This document shows, piece after piece, positions 26,109 through 39,900 of a stretch of 64,000 nucleotides of DNA; within the stretch, counting starts at the first letter, position 1; each line of letters begins with the position of its first letter. The notes beneath the pieces were generated by a model that did not search any database, had not been told where the DNA came from, and saw nothing but the letters and a program-made list of their open reading frames with translations. Source of the DNA: CAJXYS01 sp913063035 (GTDB lineage Bacteria; Pseudomonadota; Alphaproteobacteria; Rhodobacterales; Rhodobacteraceae); the NCBI RefSeq assembly GCF_050586465.1, contig NZ_JBOCEG010000005.1, positions 310,001 through 374,000 of the forward strand, given 5' to 3'. A program made the position numbers and the translations under genes.

Positions 26109-27890
26109 TCAGGCCGATTTTCGTCTGCTGTCCTGCCCATCCATGGCCAGCAGGTCGTTGGGGCTGCCTGCGGCTGCAAGTTTTCCGTCATTCACGTAGA
26201 TCAGGCGGTCCGCGACCCGGATCAGCTCCGGATCATGGGTGGCCACCACGAGGGTGCGCTGTCCCTTCAGTTTGCCGAGCAGCCCGATCACGCGGGCACG
26301 CGCATCCGAGTCGAGACCGGTCAGCGGTTCGTCGAGCACCAGGGCATCGTCGCTTTGCAGCAGGGCGGTGGCCAGGGCCAGCAACTGCCGCTGCCCCCCC
26401 GACAAGCCGCCCCCGAAGGTGGTGACGCGCGTCTCCAGGGACAGCGCCCCGGTATCCAGCGACCGGTCGAGCCCGATCTCGCGCAGCAACGCCAGCCGCT
26501 CGGCCGCGCCCTGGCCGGTTCCGTTTTCCTCGAGGATCGCGTCGACCGTCATGGTCAGGAACTGCGGCTCCTGAGGCTTGAAGCCCACTGCCGCGGCGAG
26601 CCATTGCGTCCGCTCGGGCGTTATCTCGACCCCGCCGGCCACCAGCGTGCCGGTCGTGGGTGCGATCCGCCCGGCGAGCAGCCGCAGCAGCGTTGACTTG
26701 CCCGATCCCGTCCGCCCCACCACGGCGACGAATTCCTTGGGCCGGACCCGGAGCGACACGTCATCGATCAGCGCCCGTTCGCGGGCAGACCTGCGATAGG
26801 TGACATGGGACAGGGCGAATTCGGGCGAGGGCAGGCGCGTCTTCCGTGCCTTGCGGAGCCGCTTGCGCTGCGCCTTGGGATCGCCCAGCGTCACCAGGTC
26901 GCCCAGCTCGTGCAGCGCCCGCACGAAATCCCCGTAGCGCCCGACGAGCGCCGCCACCGACCCGAACAGCAGGACCGTGCGGCTTACCAGCATGGTGCAG
27001 GCGATCAGCGCCCCGACCGTCATCAGCTGCGATTCGACCCGGTAGGCCCCGACGACCAGCGTGGACGCCGTCGCCAGCACGGCGAAGCCGGGCATGAGCG
27101 ACTGGATGACGCCGGACCAGCTTCGGGCGCGGGCGGCGTCCGCGGCGCCGGCCTCGGAATGGGTCAGGAACCGGCCGAGGCTGTTGATCTGCGCCCGTGG
27201 CCGCTTCATCGTCTCGAGCGCGCCGAGAACCTCGACGATCAGCGAGGCCTTTTCGCTGGAATTGCGAATCTGCGCCTGGTGCGCGCGGCGTGCGCGCCAT
27301 TGCGACAGGACCGAGATCACCAGCAGCGCCACGCCGAACCCGGCCGCGACATAGGCGATCGGCCCGCCGATCACGAAGAGAAAGCCGAGAAACAGAAGGA
27401 TGAACGGCAGGTCCGAGATCGGCAACAGATAGGCCGCGGACAGGAAATCGCGCGCGCTCATCACCTCGCGGTATTTCGCCATGGCAAGCCCCGGGGGTGG
27501 CGCCGACATGGGCGAGGCCGCCAGCAAGCCGGTAAAGATGCGCTCGTCCAGCGCCCGGTCCCAGCGTGCGCCCACATGTTCCACCACGAGGACACGGGAC
27601 TGGCGCAGCAGGAAATCGAGCACCATCAGCACCGCGACCCCGATCGCCAGCGCCCAGAGCGACGAGAACGCGGCATTCCCGATGATCTTGTCGTAGACGA
27701 TGATGGTGAAGATCGGCAGCGCCAGCGTCAGGCAGTTGATGATCAGCCCGGCGAGGAGCAAGACCCCGATCTGGCGATTATTGGCACGCCAGACATTGCG
27801 CCAGGCGCGCCAGCTCTGGCGCACGGCATCGCGCCCGCGGAAGTCCGTGGGCGGGGAACCGGTCTCGTGTTGGGGCGATGCTGAACTCAA
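26109..27890 (-). CDS. T1SS ABC exporter of the giant adhesin (LapB/SiiF-like role)
   Basis: A 593-residue exporter. Six membrane helices occupy about residues 40-310. The ATPase part shows Walker A GRTGSGKSTLLRLLAG, signature LSGGQRQLLALATALL and Walker B ALVLDEPLTGLDSD. It lacks the N-terminal C39-like domain that many adhesin exporters of the LapB type carry; only about 40 residues precede the first helix. The only available start is TTG 27890, 40 bases after the adhesin stop, without a strong ribosome site. It exports the protein made by the gene just upstream (inference from order). Confidence 0.9.
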   Translation of the reverse strand: MSSASPQHETGSPPTDFRGRDAVRQSWRAWRNVWRANNRQIGVLLLAGLIINCLTLALPIFTIIVYDKIIGNAAFSSLWALAIGVAVLMVLDFLLRQSRVLVVEHVGARWDRALDERIFTGLLAASPMSAPPPGLAMAKYREVMSARDFLSAAYLLPISDLPFILLFLGFLFVIGGPIAYVAAGFGVALLVISVLSQWRARRAHQAQIRNSSEKASLIVEVLGALETMKRPRAQINSLGRFLTHSEAGAADAARARSWSGVIQSLMPGFAVLATASTLVVGAYRVESQLMTVGALIACTMLVSRTVLLFGSVAALVGRYGDFVRALHELGDLVTLGDPKAQRKRLRKARKTRLPSPEFALSHVTYRRSARERALIDDVSLRVRPKEFVAVVGRTGSGKSTLLRLLAGRIAPTTGTLVAGGVEITPERTQWLAAAVGFKPQEPQFLTMTVDAILEENGTGQGAAERLALLREIGLDRSLDTGALSLETRVTTFGGGLSGGQRQLLALATALLQSDDALVLDEPLTGLDSDARARVIGLLGKLKGQRTLVVATHDPELIRVADRLIYVNDGKLAAAGSPNDLLAMDGQDSRRKSA

Positions 27891-27930
27891 GCGGCACTCA
27901 CATTACACTTTGCCAGGGAAAGACCGCCCC

Positions 27931-30900
27931 CTAGGCCGCGGTTACGATATGCACCTCGGCAAGCACTGTCGAGGGGACGGACACGTCCGTGTACTGGTAA
28001 AGGTTACCCTCTTCCCCTTTCGCATTCGTTTCCGACGTGGTCGACTCGTCAAAACTCGTCGGATCGTCGGTCACCGTGAAGGTGTCGCCGCTATCCAGCC
28101 GGATGCTGATGGGCTCGGCGCCGCCGGTCGCCCCGGACGTCAGGGCGGCGAGATCGTCCAGACTGACCTGCACCGTGTCGCCCGCCGTATCGTTCCTCAG
28201 GTCCAGAATGTCGAAGTTCACGGCCCGCGCATCGCCGCCGCCATCGCGGAAATCGCCCAGGTCGAAGGTGCCCGACATGTCCTCGACCACCACCTCGTCG
28301 GCATCGCCGTCGGCCCCGCCATCCACGGCACCCGCCGCGAGATTGCCGACCTGGCTGGCGAGAATGTGCAGGTAGTCCGCCCCGGCCCCGCCATCGAGCG
28401 TATCTGCCCCGCCCCGTCCCTCGATCACGTTGGCGCCGCCATCCCCGGTCAGCGTATCGTCATGGGCCGAGCCGATGACGTTCTCGAAATTGGAGAGCGT
28501 ATCGTTGCCATCCGCCCCGCTGGCGGTTCCGGCCGCCAGGTCCACGGTCACCGCGCCGGTGGCATTCTCGTAGGACACGGTGTCGATGCCGCCTTCGCCA
28601 TCCAGCGTGTCGGCCCCGAAGCCGCCCTCGATCACGTTGGCGCCGCTGTTTCCCGACAGCGTGTCGCCCGTCGACCCGCCGACCAGGTTCTCGATGCTGG
28701 TCAAGGTGTCGGCGTTGCCGAAGCCGTCATTGACGGCGGTGGCGTCGCCATTGTCGTCGAGATCGATCTCGACGGCCTGCAGGCCGTTGACGAAGCTGGC
28801 CGTGTCGGTGTCGTCGCCGCCATCCAGCGTATCGAGTCCGGCGCCGCTGATCAGCACGTCGTCGCCCGCGCCGCCAAGCAACGTCAGCGACGGTGTCGGG
28901 CCCGATCCGGAATCGCTGCCGGCGAAGAGATCGCTTTCGCCCGCGTAAGGATGGTCAGCATCCAGCGTGCCGCCCCATTTCCAGGCAACGAACCCTTCGA
29001 GCAGATGGCGGTCCGAGTCCGAAAGCGGTGCGTCGAAGATCATCAGGTCCTTGAGCCTGGCGTTTTCACCGTGGTCGTAGACCCGGGCCTGCCCGACATA
29101 GCCGCCGAAATCCAGGGTGTTCGCCACGATGATCGTACTCTCTTCGCCCCAGGTCGCATCGTATGCATCGTCCTGGTTCCAGTTCACCAGTTCCCCGTTG
29201 TGATACATTGCGCCCGGATTCACGTTACGCCATTCATCGCTCGTATGGCCGTTCCGGACCGACCAGCCCTTGTATGCGTGGGACATGTCCGCGAGCAGGG
29301 TCGCGCCGTCCTGGACATCCTCGGTCACGCTGACAAGCGCGCCGACACCGGCGTCGGCAAGGTCATTGATCTGGGCCCAGTCGTCGGCGAACTTGACCAT
29401 GTAACGCGCACTTTCGCTGTCCCATTCAATATTGGGCTTCTTGTGCGACGCGTCGTGCCCCCGGATGTTGTAGCCGTTCCCGGTCTTGTCCCGCCACGTC
29501 GCGACGCGTTGGTTAACTAACAAGCCGGCCTCGTTGCCGCCCTCCTCTACCCAGTCGCCATCGATGTCGCTGCCGTCCAGCCATGCCATCAGGCTCGAAA
29601 TGGACAACGGCGTCCAGACAGCCTGCGGCGCCGCGCCGATCACGTCGTCGCCCGCACCGCCTTCGAGCTGGCCGTCGGTGTCCCCCGCGCGCAGCGTATC
29701 GTCATGGGCCGAGCCGATGACGTTCTGGAAATTCGAGAACGTATCGTTGCCAGCCGCCCCGCTGGCCGTTCCGGCCCCCAGGTCCACGGTCACACCCCCG
29801 CTGGCACTGGCGTAGGACACGGTGTCGTTGCCGCCCTCGCCATCCAGCGTGTCGTCGCCGCCGCCGCCCTCGATCACGTTGTCGGCGCTGTTGCCGGTCA
29901 GCGTATCCGGTGCGCTGCCGCCGACCAGGTTCTCGATGCTGGTCAACACATCGCCGTTGCCATAGCCGTCATTGCCCGTCGTCGCGTCGCCGTTATCGTC
30001 GAGATCCACCACCACGCCCTGCTCCGCCGTGACGAAGCTGGCCGTGTCGTTGCCGTCCCCGCCGGCAAGCGTATCGGCCCCGCCGCCGCTGATCAGCACG
30101 TCGTCGCCGGCACCGCCGTCGAGCGTCAGGACCCCGCTGTCGGCCGTGCCGGCAAAGAGGCTCGTGTCTTCGGCATAGGGATGTTCGTCCGGCAGGGCGA
30201 TGTCCCATTTCCAGGCCAGGTAACCTTCCAGCAGCTGCCGGTCGGATTCGCCGAGGGCGCCGTCGAAGATCATGACATCCATGAACCGGCCGTTGGTGCT
30301 CCATCCGCCTAGAAACAATTGGGTTCCTTTCTCGTCCCAGTCGAGCCAGGCCGAAGAGGTCGTGACGAGACTGTTTCCCGCGCCATAGGTGGCGTCATAG
30401 ACATCGTTCGGGGTCGCCCAGTCGACCGACTCTCCGTTGAGGAAAAAATCCGGATCCGCACCCGGCATGATGCCGTTGGGCGTGGTATCGCCGTTTTCCG
30501 ATATCCAGCCTTGGCGAGTGGAGTGCCGGTACAACAGCGTGCCGTCCAGGTTCCTTGTCACACTGGCGAGAGAGCCACTCCCAATGTTCGGTTCCTGGAC
30601 GAACCCCGCCAAGGCGGTGGCGAACCGCGCGTGATCAGGGTTGGTCCCGGAAGCGTCTATCAGCCAGGGCCTTCGATGCGCTGAAAGGCCAGACGGGTCG
30701 AGGTCATGGCCATTGCCGCTCTTGTCGACCCAGTAGTTGATGAGGTGATTGCCATAATATGCGTTGGGTTGGACACCGTCCTCCGACGTTCCTTCGGAGG
30801 TCCAGTCGCCGTCGATGTCATTGCCGTCAAACCACACGGCCAGGTTTGAAATCGCCAGCGGCGTCCAGACGGCCTGCGGCGCCGCGCCGATCACGTCGTT

Positions 30901-33900
30901 GCCGGCACCGCCCGTGATCTCGTCCGTGCCCCCGCCCGAGATCAGGCGGTTGTCCTGGTCGTCGCCGGTCAGGGTGTCGTCATGGACAGATCCGATCACG
31001 TTCTCGACGCCGGTCAGCGTGTCGTCCCCGGCCGCGCCGCTGGCAGTGCCGGCGTCGAGATCCACGGTGACCGCGCCCGTCGCACCGGAATAATCCGCCG
31101 TGTCGGTCCCGGCACCTCCGTCCAGCGTGTCGTTGCCTGCGCCGCCGGTCAGCGTGTCGTCGCCATCGCCACCCTCCAGCGTGTCGGTCCCCGCGCTGCC
31201 CAGGAGCACGTCGTCGTCAAGCCCGCCGCGGAGCGTGTCGCCCCCGTCGCCGCCGGTCAGCGTGTCGTCGCCGGCGCCGCCCGCGAGGGTGTTGGCCTGG
31301 CTGTTGCCGGTCAGCGCGTCGTCGCCACTGCCGCCGGTAAGGTTCTCGATCCCGGAGAGATCGTCACTCCCGCCGAGGCCGTCACTCACCCCGGTCGCAT
31401 CGCCGCTGTCGTCGAGGGTGATGTTCAGGTCACCGGCGCTTGCGCCGTAATCCGCCGTGTCGATGCCGTCGCCGCCGGTCAGCGTGTCGTCTCCGGCGCC
31501 GCCGGTCAGCACGTCGTCGCCAAGCCCGCCCAGGAGCGTGTCGTTCCCGCCCCCGCCCGTCAGTGCATCGCCCCCCGCGCCGCCGGTGAGCCGGTTGGCC
31601 GCGGCGTCGCCGGTCAGGTGGTCGTCATGGTCCGAGCCGGTCACGTTCTCGATGTCTCTCAGCGTGTCGTCGCCCTCGGTGGCAGAGATGGTCTGGGCAT
31701 TCGTGTCCGAGAGGTCGACCGTGACCGCGTCGCCTGCGCCTGAATAATCCGCCGTGTCGATCCCGTCGCCACCGTCGAGCGTGTCATCCCCGGCCCCGCC
31801 GGTCAGGGTATCTTCGCCGGCGCCGCCCTCGAGCGTGTTGTCCCCGGCGTCGCCGGTCAGGGTGTCGTCGCCGCTTCCGCCGATGACGTTCTCGATGCCG
31901 GTCAGCGTGTCGGCGCCCTCGGTGGCAGAGATGGTCTGGGCGGTCGTGTCCGAGAGGTCGACCGTGACCGTATCCGTCGCGGCCGAATAATCCGCCGTGT
32001 CGATGCCGTCACCGCCGGTCAGCGTGTCGTCCCCGGCGCCGCCCAGGAGCGTGTCGTCGCCGGCGCCACCCGTCAGCACATCATCCCCGGCCCCGCCGGT
32101 CAGCCTGTCGTCGCCAAGCCCGCCGAGGAGCGTGTCGTTCCCGGCGCCACCTGCCAGCGTATCGGCGCCCGCGCCACCGGTGAGGCGGTTGGCCCCGGCA
32201 TCCCCGGTCAGGGCGTCGTCATGGTCCGAGCCGATGACGTTCTCGATGCCGGTCAGCGTGTCGGCGCCCTCGGCGGCAGAGATGGTCTGGGCATTCGTGT
32301 CCGAGAGGTCGACCGTGACCGCGCCCGTCGCACCGGAATAATCCGCCGTGTCGGTTCCGTCGCCGCCCTCGAGCGTGTCATCCCCGGCGCCGCCGGTCAG
32401 CGTGTCGTCGCCGGCGCCGCCCAGGAGCGCATCGTTCCCGCCCGCGCCCGAGAGCGTGTCATCCCCCGCGCCGCCGGTGAGGCGGTTGGCCTTGTCATCG
32501 CCGGTCAGGTGGTCGTCGCCGCTGCCGCCGATGACGTTCTCGATGCCGGTCAGCGTGTCGGCGCCCTCGGTGCCAGAGATGGCCTGGGCGTTCGTGTCCG
32601 AGAGGTCGACCGTGACAGCGCCCGTCGCACCGGAATAATCCGCCGTGTCGGTTCCATCGCCGCCTTCGAGCGTATCATCCCCGCCTCCGCCGGTCAGCGT
32701 ATCGGCCCCGGCGCCGCCGGTGAGGCGGTTGGCCTCGGCGTCCCCGGTCAGGTCGTCGTCGCCGCTGCCGCCGATGACGTTCTCGATGCCGGTCAGCGTG
32801 TCCGCGCCCTCGGCGGCAGAGATGGACTGGGCGGTCGTGTCCGAGAGGTCGACCGTGACCGTATCCATCGCGGCCGAATAATCCGCCGTGTCGTCCCCGT
32901 CACCGCCCTCGAGCGTGTCGTCCCCGGCTCCGCCGCTCAGCCTGTCGTCGCCGGCGCCGCCCAGGAGCGCATCGTTCCCGCCCGCGCCCGAGAGCGTGTC
33001 ATCCCCCGCGCCGCCGGTGAGCCGGTTGGCCCCGGCGTCGCCGGTCAGGTGGTCGTCATGGTCAGAGCCGGTCAGGTTCTCGATGTCTCTCAGACGGTCA
33101 GCGCCGGCGGTCACCCACCCATCGGGATCCGTGCTTGAAAGGTCGATCGTCAGCCCCGTTGCGCTGGCGGCGTAGCGAACGTCGTCGATCCCGTCACCCC
33201 CATCGAGATGGTCGGCCCCGGCTCTGGCGATGAACGTGTCGGCCCCGGCACCGCCGGTGAGCCGGTTGGCCCCGGCATCGCCGGTCAGGATGTCGTCATG
33301 GTCCGAGCCGGTCACGTTCTCGATCCCGATCAGCGTATCGTCGCCGGCCGCGCCGCTGGCCGCGCCGGCGTCGAGATCCACCGCCACCGGGCCTGCGGCA
33401 CCCGCGTAATCCGCCGTGTCGATGCCGTCGCCGCCGTCGAGCGTGTCGTCGCCGGCGCCGCCCGTCAGCCTGTCGTCGCCGCCGCGGCCCTCGAGGGTGT
33501 TGTCTTCATCGTTCCCGGTGAGCGTGTCGTCGCCGCTGCCCGCGACGACGTTCTCGATGCCGCTCAGCGTGTCGGCGCCGGCCGCGCCGCTGGCAGTGCC
33601 GGCGCCAAGATCTACCGTGACCGCGCCCGTCTCGCCGGCGTAATCCGCCGTGTCGATCCCGTCGCCACCCTCGAGCGTGTCGTCCCCCGCGCCGCCCGTC
33701 AGCCTGTCGGCCCCCGCGCCACCGGTGAGCCGGTTGGCCCCGGCATCGCCGGTCAGGGTGTCGTCATGGTCCGAGCCGGTCACGTTCTCGATGCCGATGA
33801 GCGTGTCGTCGCCCTCGGTGGCAGAGATGGCCTGAGCGGTCGTGTCCGAGAGATCCACCGTGACCGCGTCGCCTGCGCCTGAATAATCCGCCGTGTCGAT

Positions 33901-36900
33901 GCCGTCGCCACCGTCGAGCGTGTCGTCCCCACCGCCGCCCGAGAGCCTGTCGGCCCCCGCGCCGCCGGTGAGCCGGTTGGCCCCGGCATCGCCGGCCAGG
34001 GTGTCGTCGCCGCTGCCGCCGATGACGTACTCGATGCCGATGAGCGTGTCGGCGCCCTCGGTGCCAGAGATGGCCTGGGCATTCGTGTCCGAGAGGTCGA
34101 CCGTGACCGCGCCCGTCGCAGCGGAATAATCCGCCGTGTCGATGCCGTCGCCGCCCTCGAGCGTGTCGTTCCCGCCCCCGCCCGAGAGCGTATCGGCCCC
34201 CGCGCCGCCGGTGAGCCGGTTGGTCCCGGCGTCCCCGGTCAGGGTGTCGTCATGGTCCGATCCGGTCACGTTCTCGATACCGATCAGCGTGTCGGCGCCG
34301 GCCGCGCCGCTGGCCGCGCCGCTCGAGAGATCCACGGTGACCGCGCCCGTCGCAGCGGAATAATCCGCCGTGTCGATGCCGCCGCCGCCCGTCAGCGCGT
34401 CGTCCCCGGCCCCGCCGGTCAGCCTGTCGTCGCCAAGCCCGCCGAGGAGCGCATCGTCCCCGCCCCCGCCCGAAAGCGTGTCGGACCCCGCGCCGCCGGT
34501 CAGCCGGTTGGCCCCGGCGTCGCCGGTCAGGGCGTCGTCATGGTCCGAGCCGCTCACGTTCTCGATGTCGATCAGCGTGTCGTCACCCTCGGCGTCAGAG
34601 ATGGTCTGGGCCCCGGACCGCGAGAGATCCACCGTGACCGCGCCCGTCGCACCGGCGTAATCCGCCGTGTCGGTCCCGTCACCGCCGTCGAGCGTGTCGT
34701 CGCCGGCGCCGCCCGTCAGCCTGTCGTCGCCGCCGCGGCCCTCGAGGGTGTTGTCTTCATCGTTCCCGGTGAGCGTGTCGTCGCCGCTGCCCGCGACGAC
34801 GTTCTCGATGCCGCTCAGCGTGTCGGCGCCGGCCGCGCCGCTGGCAGTGCCGGCGCCAAGATCTACCGTGACCGCGCCCGTCTCGCCGGCGTAATCCGCC
34901 GTGTCGATCCCGTCGCCACCCTCGAGCGTGTCGTCCCCCGCGCCGCCCGTCAGCCTGTCGGCCCCCGCGCCACCGGTGAGCCGGTTGGCCCCGGCGTCGC
35001 CGGTCAGGGTGTCGTCATGGTTCGAGCCGGTCACGTTCTCGATGCCTTTCAGACGATCCGTTCCGCCCTGGCCATCCGCCACGACGACCCAGCCTTCGGG
35101 ATCGACATTCGTCAGGTCCACAACGAGGCTCGAGCCGCTGTCCGACAGGTCCACGGTGTCGGATCCGGCGCCGCCCTCGAGCGTGTCGTCCCCGGCGCCC
35201 CCGCTCAGCGTGTCGCCGCCGTCGCCGCCGGCCAGAGAATCGGCGCCCGCGCCGCCGTCCAGAATGTCGGCGCCCGCGCCGCCCTCGAGAAAATCATCAC
35301 CGGTGCCACCGACGAGCTCGTCGTCGCCGTCGTCCCCGAAAAGCCGGTCATCGCCGGCGCCACCGTCGAGCCTGTCGTCCCCCGCGGCGCCATACAGCCG
35401 GTTGATCTGCGCGTTGCCGGTCAACTCGTCGTTGCCCGTGCCGCCGACGAGGTTTTCGAAGCCGAAAAGCTGATCGGTGCCGCCGAGCCCATCCTGCACG
35501 CCGACCGCGTCGCCGTTTTCGTCAAGCGAAACGAACACGGCCCCGGTGCTCGTCGCGAAATCGGCCGTGTCCGTCCCGGCGCCACCCGTCAGCCTGTCGT
35601 CGCCGCCGCCGCCGCGCAGGGTGTTGTCCTTGGCATTGGCCGTCAGAACGTCGTCGCCGGCGCCGCCGTAGAGCGACTCGATGCTCAGCAGCTGGTCGAT
35701 GCCCCCGAGGCCGTCGGCCACGCCGGCCGCGTTCCCGTCGCTGTCGAGCGTGATGGAAAGCGGCCCGACCGCGGTGCCGAAGTCGGCGGTATCGTGACCG
35801 CCGCGACCGTCGATCAGGTTGTCCTCGGCGTTGCCGCCAAGCAGATCGTCCCCGCTGCCGCCGATCAGGTTCTCGAAGCCGGCAATCTGGTCGGTCCCGC
35901 CAAGACCGTCCTGCACGTCCGCGGCATCCCCGTTTTCGTCGAGGCGAATCACCACGCTGCCCGTGCTGGTCGAGTAATCCAGCGTGTCCGATCCCGCGCC
36001 GCCGACCAGGGTGTCGTCGCCGCCACCGGCTGCGAAGCGGTTGTCGAACTGGTTACCGAACAGGTCGTCGTCGCCCGCACCGGTCACGACGTTTTCGATA
36101 CCCTGGAGCTGACCGCCGGCGAATGTCTGGTCGGGGCCTCCGACCGACTCGCCACCGAACCCGAGCCGCAGGGCGATATCGGTCCCGAACTGCGAGATAT
36201 CGATGGTGTCGGACCCGCCGCCACCGTCGACCGTGTCCTGCAGCGTCCCGGGGTAGAACATGTCATCGCCGGTCCCGCCGGTGAACCTGTCGATACGGCC
36301 GCTCCCATGGACGGTAATGCCGTCCGCGCTGTCCGCGTTGGTCACCGTGACGCCGGCACGGCCGCCGGCCGCACGCAGATCGATGTCATGGCCATTGGCC
36401 AGGACGGTCACGTCCCCGGACAGGATGTCGCCGGGGCCGGCGGCCCAATCGGCACGCATTTCGATCGTCGCACTGGCGCGCGGCAAGACACGGACCGTGT
36501 CCGGGCCATCGCCGAAATCGGTGATCTGGTCCTGCCCGGAAGAAACGAGAAAGCTGTCCGCGCCCCCGCCACCGGTCAGGACGTCATCATAGAGACCGCC
36601 GTCGAGAACGTCGTCGCCGGCGCCACCCTCCAGCGTGTCGGCCCCGTCGCCGCCATCCAGGCGATCGGCCCCGGCACCACCCCAGAGCGTGTCGGACCCA
36701 TCCCCCCCGGACAGCCAGTCCTGGCCCGCGCCCCCGCGCAGGGTGTCGTCGCCGGCCTGTCCATGCAGGGCGTCGTCGCCATCGCCCCCGTCGATGTCGT
36801 CGGCGCCCGCCCCCGCGAAGACCGCGTCGTCGCGCGGATCACCGAACACGTTCACGCGCCCGGTGATGACGTCGTCTCCGCCGGTGCCGTCGGTCCGTTC

Positions 36901-39900
36901 CATGCCGGGGGCAACGCCCCCGAAAATGACATACCCGGCACCGGAGTCGGCGCCGCCTTCATCCGCGCCCGGCGCCCCGATCAGCATGTCGGAGAACCCG
37001 TCGGCGTTCACGTCCCCGAGCAGCGCCACGCTGGCACCAAGCTCGTCGCCGGGGGCATCGCCCTGGACGATGAGCCCCCGCTCCGGCGTCAAGGCCCGCA
37101 GATCGAGACTGCCGCCCGAAACGTCCTGCCTGTGGCCGCCATAGACGAGGTAGGCGATACCCGCGGAGGTTCCGCCGTCATCGGCCAGCGGCGCCCCGAG
37201 AAGCAGGTCGTCATAGCCGTCCCGGTTCACGTCCGCGCCGCCGGCGACCGCGCGCCCGGCGACATCCCCGGCCGAAACCCCGATCAGCTTGAAACCGTCC
37301 GTCGGCGCCAGGTTCGCGAGATCCAGGTCTCCAAGGCCGGCCGCCTTGCCGTAGACAAGATAGGCCGCGCCCGCATCGGCGGCCACGGTGTCGTCCCCGT
37401 GGGCCCCGATGAGCAGGTCGTCGATTCCGTCGCCGTCGAAATCGCCGGCATTGGCAAGGCTGTAGCCGATAGTGTCGCCAGCGGCGCCTCCGGACAGGAC
37501 GAGGCCCTCGCTTGCCGAAAGATCGGAAAGGTCGCGCGTGCCGGCCCCTTTCAGACCGGGATCTCCGAACACGACGAAGGCGGCGCCCCCGCCGGTCCCC
37601 GGCGCACCGACGAGGATGTCCGCGAGGCCGTCGCCGTTGAAATCACCCGCGCCGGTCAGCGCGATGGCGCCGTCCGCGCCGGCAGACGTGCCGCCGAGGC
37701 TTAGCGCATGTTCCGGAGACAGGCTCGCCAGGTCGAGCGGGCCGGACAGCGAATCCTGCCCGAACACGACATACGCCTCTCCGGCCCCGCCATTGCGGCC
37801 GGGCGCCCCGATGAACAGATCGCTCAGCCCGTCTCCGTCGACGTCGCCGGTGCCGCCGACATCCCGGCCCGCGGCGTCGCCGGCAGCGACACCGCGGATC
37901 TCGATGCCCTGGCCAGGCGCGAGGCTGCCGAGGTCGATCGCAGCGGGTCCGCCCGACGTCCCGAAGATCAGGTATGCCGCGCCGGCCCCGTCCTTTCCCG
38001 GTGCGCCGAGCACGAAATCTTCCTGCGCGTCGTTGTTGACGTCCCCTGCCGCGGCGATGCTCCACCCTGCCAGGTCATCGCTGCCGGCCCCCCGAATGAC
38101 GACGCCGTCCGACCCGCCGAGACCCGTCAGGTCCAGCACGCGGCGACCGTCGCCATCCAGGACACCGACGGGGCCGGTCTGCCCGTAGACGAGATAGGCC
38201 GCGCCGGCATCCGTGCCGGAGCCGTCTCCTTGCGGTGCGCCGATGGCGATATCGGCCCGGCCGTCGCCGTTGATGTCGCCGACTCCGGCGCCGCTCCAGC
38301 CAGCGTGGTCGCCGCCCGTGTCGCCGATGATGACGAAGCCATCCGCCGGGTCGAGCGATCCTGCGTGAAGGCGCGCATTCGCGATCCGGAACTGACCGGT
38401 GGCGCCGGACGCGCCGTCTTCGCCGCCATCGGCCAGCAGCACGTCGAACGACACGCTCTGCCCGTCATGCCGCAGGGCGACCCGGCCATCGGCAAGCTCT
38501 TGCGCGGTGAAGTTCCGCGACGCCTGCGCAACGCCATCGATCAGCACCTGTGTTCCCGGGGCAGGCCCGAGGAAGAAACTGACCCCGGTCGCATCATCGT
38601 CCGGATCCGTGAAGAACAGGTCCTCGGGCGTCAGGGTATAGGTGCCTTCATAGTTCACATGGGCGACGAGATCGCCCAGGAACGCCGGGGCGTCGTTGAT
38701 CGGCGTCACGTTGAAGGTAAGGTCGTAGCTTTCGCGCGACGCGACGCCGCCCTGGTCCACCACCCGGAACTCGAACCCGGCATACTCCGCGCCGTTCTCG
38801 TTTTCAGCCGGGCGATAGGTCAGCAGCCCCTCGGCGAGCTCGTTGCGCCCATCGGTCAGGTCAAGCTCGACCGGGCCGGTCAGGGGCTCGCCGTCAAGCG
38901 CGAGCGTGCCGCGTTCCGGCAGGGTCTCGATCCGCAGGGCGGACAGGCGGTCCAGCCCCGAGTCGCTGAAATTGAAATCGTCCTGCGAGAAGGTAAAGGT
39001 CGTATCCTCGTCCATCGTGACGACACGGTCTTCGCTTTCCGGGGGATCGTTGACGAAGACGGTATAAGTGGTCTCGCTGAAGAGGGGGTCTTCGGCGTTG
39101 TCACGGACGCTGAAGCGGATCCGCGCGTTTTCCTCTCCGGTCCTATGGAAGACGAGGTTCGGGATTTCACCCACCGGGATCACGGCGCCTTCCGACACGG
39201 CGTCGCCGCCGAGACGCAGCACACCGCCGCCGATGACCGCATCGATCCGGATCGCCCCGAGATCCTGGCCATCGGTCGCGATGTCGACGTCATCGAAGGC
39301 GAAATCCGAACGCGAGAAGGTGTAACTGGTGCCGACGGGCACGTTGATCAGCCCGTCCCCGCTGGTGGGGGCGTCGTTGACGGGGACCAGGTCGACCACG
39401 CCGACCGTCGAGATTTCCGCCCAGTCGCCCTCGGAGCCGCGGACGTGGAACGTGAAGACCGAGTAATCCTGCCCGTTGTCGTTCTCCGCCTCCTGTCTGA
39501 AGGACAGGCGGCCTTCGGCGATCTCTTCGGCCGAAACCTCCAGCCCCTTGGTGGCGGGGGTTCCGCCCATGAACAGCGTGCCGCGGGGCGGAAGCGTCAC
39601 GATCCTGATGGCAGATACGCCGGCGCCCAGATCGAAATCCTCGACCGCGAAGGTGTAGTCGGAGTCCTCCGTCGCGGCGAAGCGGCGGACGCCACCGCCC
39701 TCCCCGGCGCTTTCGGTGTCCTGGTCGGTGCTGTCCTCCTCGGGCTCTTCTGCCGCGATGTCCTGGCGCATCCTGCTGTCGTCGGTGCTGGCCTGCGCCG
39801 CCTGGCTGTCGGCATCGCGCCCCTCTTCGGCGACGCCGAGCTGCGCCAGGTCCGGCCGGCTTTCCTGCGCCTCCGCGACGGGCTGCGCGGCATCGATGAC

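Noticed and set aside
30900..36900. Regularly spaced repeats that resemble a CRISPR or satellite array
   Set aside because: The period follows the RTX modules of the adhesin and stays in its reading frame; there are no unique spacers of constant length and no cas genes.
34252..37704. Very long open frame on the plus strand (1150 codons) opposite the adhesin gene
   Set aside because: It is a shadow of the GC-rich RTX repeats; its product is low-complexity (repeated Val-Gly-Ala-Arg patterns) and matches no family. The same holds for long antisense frames at 22659-24593, 4795-6792, 11179-13428 and 15686-17200.
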